Assembly (NCBI GenBank): GCA_910578785.1
Contig: CAJTSJ010000032.1
Location: forward strand, 1-29,943
DNA length: 29,943 nucleotides
Source: an uncultured Muribaculum sp.
Lineage (GTDB): Bacteria > Bacteroidota > Bacteroidia > Bacteroidales > Muribaculaceae
Reading direction: 5' to 3'
Shown: positions 25,701 to 29,943 of the stretch, in pieces
Layout of the letters: each line of letters begins with the position of its first letter
Numbering within the stretch: the first letter of the stretch is position 1
Translations under genes and position numbers: made by a program
The notes under the pieces: generated by a model
What the model saw: the letters and a program-made list of their open reading frames with translations, nothing else
Told to the model about the DNA's origin: nothing
The model's database searches: none

Positions 25701-25872
25701 CAAGGCATCGCCCATCGAAGGCATCCGCCTCAGCGTGAGCGGCTACAACCTGCTTACATTCAGCAACATCAAAAACATCGACCCGGAAACCCAGGAAAAC
25801 TCACAGGGCTGGGCGGCATGGAACACTCCGCAGAACAAGGTATATAACTTTGGTATTAACGTAACATTCTAA
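22798..25872 (+). CDS. SusC/RagA-family TonB-dependent outer-membrane transporter
   Basis: The 1024-aa protein imports oligosaccharides across the outer membrane with TonB energy. A signal peptide ends near residue 25 (AKA-Q). A carboxypeptidase-regulatory-like domain follows at about 38-110 (GVVLDDTGTPIIGATVMVKG), then the TonB-box region DDVVVVGYGTQ (116-126), the plug domain (about 135-240, with PLVVIDGV and SISVLKDASAAIYGSRAANGVI) and a long beta barrel ending in phenylalanine. There is no STN signalling domain between signal peptide and plug, so it is unlikely to signal through an anti-sigma factor. It is first in a polysaccharide-utilisation locus and is followed after 13 bases by its SusD partner. 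Confidence 0.95.
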   Translation: MKLKYVTCLAALLAFSGGPAMTAKAQTASSVSNSQTKGYCSGVVLDDTGTPIIGATVMVKGTTNGASTNIDGEFSLINVKTGSTIAVSYIGCLPYETVWNGQPLSITLQSSATNLDDVVVVGYGTQTKVSVTGSIATTKGEEIVKVPSINLTNFLAGRLPGLVSYSRSGEPGYDDAGLLIRGASTTGNSSPLVVIDGVADRAGSLGRIDPNDVESISVLKDASAAIYGSRAANGVILVTTKRAKTDKFQVTYNGNVGLSRPTMLPEMASSAQYAELINEINPGTYSAEQIQKFRDGSDPVNYPNVDAFDLLLRNALQTSHNVSASGGGKYVKFYASIGYRYQDNYYKNSASNYNQYNVRSNIDFTPSKDLKFALNIAFQQEDRNSPVYGSEDIWRYMIKHNPMVNIWWPGTDYGNVSSKQDNFSPATGLDKTMGYGKNRRSYLNADLTMNWDLPWITEGLSVNAGIYIDRSDVFQKNFQNKYYLYGKDGDKYVPQIQGSNTLNENMNQTLGVTFNARVAYNRQFDERHNVSAFVAYEQYTSRYDYLYGKRENFISTSIDELFAGNQNTQINDGSASETARVNFFGRVDYNFAEKYLLQFNWRYDGSENFPKNKRFGFFPGVSVGWRISEENFWKENLSFIDYFKIRGSWGKMGNDKVSAFQYMTTYTFDNAGIFNGTKQTGLRLKRTANPNITWEVATTYNIGIDARFLTDWNFELELFKTKRDNILATRNAAVPEYAGLNLPDENIGRASNKGIEVTLGWNKRLTKDFALMLSGNFSYNHSKIEFIDEPAETLEWQRRTGLSIGTNGGNYLMYEADGIFRTQAELDSYPHLAEARVGDVRFKDVNNDGVINGDDKVRQDKPAIPRIMYGLNIGASYKNFNLSMLWQGAAQVWQYTFMEAGIIGNFTKDFYENRWTEDNPNAKYPRTYNRDATVTGGGGYKNTFWLNNASYLRLKSVELTYTLPQKWFKASPIEGIRLSVSGYNLLTFSNIKNIDPETQENSQGWAAWNTPQNKVYNFGINVTF

Positions 25873-25885
25873 ATCAGACTATCCA

Positions 25886-27631
25886 ATGAAAACTATAATT
25901 AAGTACACCTTTGCAGGATTGCTGGCATCAGCATCACTTACCGGCTGTACAGATATCCTAGACAAAGCACCCCTTACTGAAATTTCACAGGAGGACCTTT
26001 GGAACGACCCGGCGCTCGTCGAAGCATACGCCAACTCAATCTACAACCAGGTAGGCCACGGCTGGACCGAGTCTATGCTTGCATCGGCAATCGATGAATG
26101 CGAGCTGACATGGCTCCGTGGATGTGAGGTCACCAACCTGTCGCGAATAAGCCCGAGCGACCTCGGCCGTATGAACGGCGGATGGTGGGGCTGGGACAAC
26201 CGTGGCTGGGGAACCAAATGGAACAACATCACCAAGTGCAACATAATAATGGAGCATATCGACGACGTGGCATTTACAGACGAGAGCCTGCGCACTCGTT
26301 TAAAAGGTGAAGTCAAGTATCTGCGCGCATTCGAATACAACGATCTCGTGACCCGATGGGGTGCCGTTCCGCTGATTACACGCACATTCACCATAGCCGA
26401 CGACGCCCTCATACGCGAGCAGAAACGCGCGACATACGAGGAATGCGTCAACTTCATGGTCAAAGAGCTTGAAGAAGCCGCCGACATGCTTCCGGCTACC
26501 TTCAGCGGAAGCAACTACGGACGCGCCACAAGCGTTGCGGCCCTCACACTCAAGGCACAGATTCTGCTCTACGCCGCCAGCCCCCTGATGAATGAGAATG
26601 TAAAAATTCCGGAAGTAGGCTACATGACTCCTAAAGCCGACCGCTGGGAGACAGCCGCCAAGGCAGCAAACGAAGCCGTCAAGGCGGCCGAAAATGCCGG
26701 ATATGCACTATATGCCAACACCGGCGACCCCGAAAAGGACTATCAGCAACTGTTCCTAGACACGTCGGAAGGCAACAAGGAGGTAATATTCGCCCGCATG
26801 GGTACGACAAGCACACTCAACGACAACCTCAGCTCAATCGAGCAATGGAACTTTGCCAACGGCTACGGAGGCTGGGGAGGCAACTGCCCGCTGCAGGAGC
26901 TTGTAGACGACTTTGAGATTCTTGAGCATGGCACTGCGCGCGAATTTGACTGGAACAACCCTTCTGACGCAGCCAACCCCTATGCCAACCGCGACCCGCG
27001 CTTCTATGCTTCCATACTGTATGACGGAGCAAAATGGAAAGACCGCGAACTGGAAACATGGCTGAGCGAAGACGGACTCTCCGGAGGCAAGGACTCAAAA
27101 TACGGTCAGGACTCATGGAATACATCGCCCACAGGCTATAATATGAAGAAGTTCATGGACGAAGCTTATGTGGGCAACAGCTGGCAATTCTCCGCCAAGA
27201 ACTACATCTGGCTCAGAATGGGCGAACTATATCTCGACCAGGCCGAAGCCAACTGTATGGCCGGACACGACGACGTGGCTCGCACCGCTCTCAATAAAGT
27301 GCGTGCACGTGCAGGAATGCCCGACGTTAACAAGAGCGGAACAGACTTGATGGAGGCCATCAGGCATGAACGCCGCATTGAGCTTTGCTTCGAGGAAAAC
27401 CGCTACTTCGACGTACGTCGCTGGAAGCTCGGACCGCAGTATCTCGCCGGTAAAATCCACCGCATAAATGTAGTCAAAAAGGCCGACGGCACCAAGACCT
27501 ACAAAGTTGGTGAAATCGGAGGAGACTTCGGAACCCGCATATTCGACGAAAAGATTTACTGGTGTCCCATCATGAAGTCGGAAATCGACAAGAACCCGAA
27601 CCTCGTCCAGAATCCAGGCTACAGCAAATAA
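25886..27631 (+). CDS. SusD/RagB-family glycan-binding lipoprotein
   Basis: The 581-aa lipoprotein has lipobox LTGC with Cys21, followed by the usual early SusD motif TDILDKAPLTEIS. The GEVKYLRAFEYNDLVTRWGAVPLI stretch (near 145-168) and the C-terminal block with NKVRARAGMP, IRHERRIELCFEENRYFDVRRWKLG and NPGY are typical of the family. It sits on the outside of the outer membrane as the lid of the SusC barrel and captures sugar ligands. Aromatic-rich stretches (GGWWGWDNRGWG near 106-117) may contribute to binding, but the ligand cannot be read. An intrinsic terminator follows 63 bases after the stop. Confidence 0.95.
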   Translation: MKTIIKYTFAGLLASASLTGCTDILDKAPLTEISQEDLWNDPALVEAYANSIYNQVGHGWTESMLASAIDECELTWLRGCEVTNLSRISPSDLGRMNGGWWGWDNRGWGTKWNNITKCNIIMEHIDDVAFTDESLRTRLKGEVKYLRAFEYNDLVTRWGAVPLITRTFTIADDALIREQKRATYEECVNFMVKELEEAADMLPATFSGSNYGRATSVAALTLKAQILLYAASPLMNENVKIPEVGYMTPKADRWETAAKAANEAVKAAENAGYALYANTGDPEKDYQQLFLDTSEGNKEVIFARMGTTSTLNDNLSSIEQWNFANGYGGWGGNCPLQELVDDFEILEHGTAREFDWNNPSDAANPYANRDPRFYASILYDGAKWKDRELETWLSEDGLSGGKDSKYGQDSWNTSPTGYNMKKFMDEAYVGNSWQFSAKNYIWLRMGELYLDQAEANCMAGHDDVARTALNKVRARAGMPDVNKSGTDLMEAIRHERRIELCFEENRYFDVRRWKLGPQYLAGKIHRINVVKKADGTKTYKVGEIGGDFGTRIFDEKIYWCPIMKSEIDKNPNLVQNPGYSK

Positions 27632-27694
27632 ACCGGAATAGGACATAAATAAATCCACTTTTTCAATTACAACTATTTAGGTAAAAAAAGAGGG

Positions 27695-27728
27695 AGGGAC
27701 CCGGTATGTGGAATATCGGGTCCCTTTT
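27695..27728 (+). terminator. Intrinsic terminator after the susD-like gene
   Basis: AGGGACCCG (27695-27703) pairs perfectly with CGGGTCCCT (27717-27725) around a 13-base loop. The strand continues with a short T run (27725-27728), and an A-rich stretch precedes the stem. It separates the susC-susD transcript from the GH97 gene. Confidence 0.85.
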
Positions 27729-27745
27729 CACTACCCTCACGGCCC

Positions 27746-27771
27746 ATATTTTCGTCTTTAGACGAAGATAT
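27746..27771. promoter_or_regulatory. 26-bp near-perfect palindrome upstream of GH97 (candidate operator)
   Basis: ATATTTTCGTC (27746-27756), a TTTA centre (27757-27760) and GACGAAGATAT (27761-27771) form an inverted repeat with one mismatch in 11 arm positions. Its right edge lies 16 bases before the candidate -7 box, so it covers the place where a -33 box would be. No T run follows, so it is not a terminator. A dimeric regulator site is the likeliest reading. Confidence 0.5.
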
Positions 27772-27787
27772 TAGTAAATATTTTAGC

Positions 27788-27795
27788 TAAATTTG
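27788..27795 (+). promoter_or_regulatory. Candidate -7 box for the GH97 gene
   Basis: TAAATTTG matches TAnnTTTG and lies 37 bases upstream of the GH97 ATG. No TTTG-like -33 box is found at 19-21 bases; the upstream palindrome sits there instead, which fits a promoter that depends on an activator. Confidence 0.6.
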
Positions 27796-27831
27796 CATTG
27801 ACATATAAATCCAACAAACTTATAATAACCA

Positions 27832-29772
27832 ATGAAACTTCAACTTCTTTCATTAGCCTTAATCACCACCGCGGGCATGACGGCCGCTACAATAAGCAGT
27901 CCCGACTCGAAGCTGGTGGTCACGACCGACCTGTCAGGAGGCAAACCGGTCTACTCGGTAAGCTACGACGGCAAACCGATAATCATGGAATCACCGCTCG
28001 GATTCGACACCAACATCGGCGACTTCACAAAAGGGCTGACACTCGTAGGTGAAAAGACCGGAGTAGTAAACAAATCGTTTGAGCAAGGCAAAATCAAAAA
28101 AAGCCACATCGACTATAATGCCAATCAGCTCATAGCCGAATACAAGAACGCCAAAGGCCAGAAGATGTCCATCGAATGGCTCGTGAGCGACAACGACATC
28201 GCATTCCGCTATCTCATCCCCGCCGAAGGCGACACACGCAGCCTGATTATCGAGAAGGAAGCCACAGGCTACCGCTTTCCCGACTTCACCACTACGTTCC
28301 TGACCCCGCAGAGCGACGCCATGATAGGCTGGAAGCGTACCAAACCCTCATACGAGGAACACTATAAAGCCGACGCCAAAATGGACGAACCTTCGCAGTA
28401 CGGCCATGGCTACACCTTCCCCGCCCTGTTCCATGTCGGCGACAACGGATGGGCACTGCTCACCGAGACCGGGGTCGACGGATACTTCTGCGGCTCACGC
28501 CTTAGCGACTACACCGACGGAGTCTATACAATAGCCTACCCCATGCCCGAAGAGAACAACGGCAACGGCTCTGCCAATCCGGCCATAGGACTTCCCGGCA
28601 AGACCCCGTGGCGCACAATCACCGTAGGCTCTACATTAAAACCGATTGTCGAGACCACAATACCCTGGAACGTGGTTGAACCGCTCTATACAGCCACCGA
28701 ACCCGTCAAGCCGGGACGCGGCACCTGGAGCTGGATTCTGTGGCAAGACCCGTCAATCAACTACGACGACCAGATAAAGTATATAGACTTCGCCGCCGCC
28801 ATGGGCTATGAAAACGTGCTCATCGACAACTGGTGGGACACCAACATCGGCAAAGACGGCATAGCCAAGCTCGCCAGATATGCCCAGAGCAAGGGAGTCA
28901 ACCTGCTCATCTGGTACTCATCAAGCGGCTGGTGGAACGACATCGAACAGGGTCCGACCAACATCATGTCGCGCCCCATTCCCCGCAAGGAGGAATTCAA
29001 GTGGCTGCAAAGCCTCGGCATAAAGGGCATCAAAGTCGACTTCTTCGGAGGCGACAAGCAGGAGACCATGCGCCTGTATGAAGACATCCTCAGCGATGCC
29101 AACGACTACGGAATCAGCGTGATATTCCATGGATGCACTATGCCCCGAGGATGGGAGCGCATGTACCCCAACTACGTAGGAAGTGAAGCCGTGCTCGCTT
29201 CGGAGAATCTCGTATTCGGACAAAACTTCTGCGACAACGCCGCATTCAACGCCTCGCTGCACCCCTTCATCCGCAACGCGGCCGGATGCATGGAGTTCGG
29301 CGGAACTGTGCTCAACCACCGCCTCAACCGCGGCAACGACGGCGGAACAACCCGTGCGACAAGCGATGCATTCGAACTGGCCACGGCCATACTGTTCCAG
29401 AATCCGGTCCAGAACTTCGCCCTCGCTCCCAACAACCTGACCGATGCGCCTGAGGCCGCCATCGAATTCATGAAAGCAGTGCCTACCACATGGAACGAGA
29501 CCGTATTCATCGACGGATATCCCGGCAAATACGTAATCCTGGCCCGCCGACATGCCGACAAATGGTACATAGCCGGAGTGAGCGCCAACAAAGAACCGCT
29601 AAAACTCAAGCTCGACCTTCCGATGCTTCAAAAAGACCAGATGGTGACTGTCTACGCCGAAGACGGCAAGAAACCGCTTGAAGCAAAAGAACTGAAAATC
29701 AAAAAACCGGAATCCGTGGCGATGGAACTCAACAACAACGGAGGATTCATAATCGTGGCCGACGCAAAATAA
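27832..29772 (+). CDS. GH97 family alpha-glycosidase
   Basis: The 646-aa precursor has a signal peptide of about 19 residues without a lipobox, so it is probably periplasmic. It shows the three-part GH97 layout: an N-terminal beta-sandwich (about 22-275), a TIM barrel (about 290-555, with GRGTWSWILWQDPSINYDDQ and VLIDNWWD) and a C-terminal beta domain. GIKVDFF puts Asp403 where, as I recall the family, retaining members have their nucleophile while inverting SusB-type enzymes do not. E452 or E458 is then the candidate acid/base. An alpha-galactosidase-like specificity is therefore more likely than SusB-type alpha-glucosidase, but this needs alignment. It has its own promoter-like element. Confidence 0.88.
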   Translation: MKLQLLSLALITTAGMTAATISSPDSKLVVTTDLSGGKPVYSVSYDGKPIIMESPLGFDTNIGDFTKGLTLVGEKTGVVNKSFEQGKIKKSHIDYNANQLIAEYKNAKGQKMSIEWLVSDNDIAFRYLIPAEGDTRSLIIEKEATGYRFPDFTTTFLTPQSDAMIGWKRTKPSYEEHYKADAKMDEPSQYGHGYTFPALFHVGDNGWALLTETGVDGYFCGSRLSDYTDGVYTIAYPMPEENNGNGSANPAIGLPGKTPWRTITVGSTLKPIVETTIPWNVVEPLYTATEPVKPGRGTWSWILWQDPSINYDDQIKYIDFAAAMGYENVLIDNWWDTNIGKDGIAKLARYAQSKGVNLLIWYSSSGWWNDIEQGPTNIMSRPIPRKEEFKWLQSLGIKGIKVDFFGGDKQETMRLYEDILSDANDYGISVIFHGCTMPRGWERMYPNYVGSEAVLASENLVFGQNFCDNAAFNASLHPFIRNAAGCMEFGGTVLNHRLNRGNDGGTTRATSDAFELATAILFQNPVQNFALAPNNLTDAPEAAIEFMKAVPTTWNETVFIDGYPGKYVILARRHADKWYIAGVSANKEPLKLKLDLPMLQKDQMVTVYAEDGKKPLEAKELKIKKPESVAMELNNNGGFIIVADAK

Positions 29773-29787
29773 TTAGCAATCCACAAT

Positions 29788-29837
29788 ATTACCATACGGG
29801 GGGCAAGTCCATTTTGTCGGCTTGACCCCGTTGTAAT
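29788..29837 (+). terminator. Interrupted hairpin after GH97 (possible terminator)
   Basis: ATTAC (29788-29792), CGGGG (29797-29801) and CAAG (29804-29807) can pair with GTAAT (29833-29837), CCCCG (29826-29830) and CTTG (29821-29824). Small bulges lie between the segments and the loop is 13 bases. There is no clear T run afterwards, so terminator activity is uncertain. Confidence 0.4.
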
Positions 29838-29893
29838 GTTAACATGCTTGATTTTATCGGACAAATGGTTTGATTATGTATTAATTTACATCA

Positions 29894-29907
29894 TTAGTGT
29901 CCACTAA
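29894..29907. promoter_or_regulatory. 14-bp palindrome near the window end
   Basis: TTAGTG (29894-29899), TC, CACTAA (29902-29907) is a perfect inverted repeat in an AT-rich stretch beyond the GH97 gene. It could be an operator for a gene outside the window. The remaining 36 bases to the edge hold no open frame that I can support. Confidence 0.25.
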
Positions 29908-29943
29908 AAAATCATAAGAGTACTTTGAAATTATTGAAATTCA

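Noticed and set aside
29838..29943. Possible insertion-sequence end near the window edge (TTAGTGTCCACTAA followed by an A run)
   Set aside because: Only one end could be present, with no transposase, no partner repeat and no target duplication in the window; kept only as a palindrome.
1..29943. CRISPR arrays, tRNA/rRNA genes, prophage or integrative elements, defence systems
   Set aside because: No regular spaced repeats, cloverleaf-like stretches, integrases or phage genes were seen; ravA-viaA is a chaperone-type pair rather than a defence cassette on present evidence.

Overview
The window is a chromosomal segment from a Bacteroidota bacterium, almost certainly order Bacteroidales. Evidence seen in the sequence: a SusC/SusD outer-membrane pair next to a GH97 glycosidase, a DUF4954-type protein, a Bacteroides-style ParE, promoters of the TTTG-N(19-21)-TAnnTTTG type, and almost no Shine-Dalgarno sequences. 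The moderate GC content and gene set would suit a gut Muribaculaceae-like lineage, but that family assignment is inference. There are no rRNA or tRNA genes, CRISPR arrays, transposases or phage genes, and no gap between genes exceeds about 265 bases.

Left part (1-7500, + strand): parE, coaD, an S41 C-terminal processing peptidase, hflX and a DUF4954 beta-helix protein form one tightly packed run of housekeeping genes. parE and coaD overlap. A second + strand unit (7559-11887) starts from a near-consensus promoter. It encodes a DUF4369/thioredoxin-fold lipoprotein without a CxxC motif, one GT4 and two GT2 glycosyltransferases, probably for a surface glycan. It meets, head-on and only 4 bases apart, the minus-strand ravA-viaA pair (MoxR AAA+ ATPase plus VWA protein).

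Middle (15000-22550): greA and a HIT hydrolase follow, then rpsA (six S1 domains) with its own promoter and a strong terminator, then an OPT oligopeptide transporter with a MATE exporter. A minus-strand protein resembling fucosyltransferase-like glycosyltransferases ends this part.

Right part (22680-29943): a small polysaccharide-utilisation locus of susC-like, susD-like and GH97 genes. A terminator separates susD from GH97, which has its own promoter-like element and a palindrome. No sensor-regulator of the locus lies inside the window.

The coding content is mostly ordinary, and the most interesting signals are non-coding. (1) A run of nine G lies inside the spacer of the susC promoter, a layout expected for slipped-strand phase variation. 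(2) The greA leader carries a terminator-like hairpin with a T run between promoter and start codon, reminiscent of the E. coli greA/GraL attenuator. (3) A perfect 11-bp inverted repeat brackets the parE promoter. (4) An 11-bp direct repeat with an exact 20-bp period lies upstream of susC. (5) A 26-bp near-perfect palindrome lies where the -33 box of the GH97 promoter would be.
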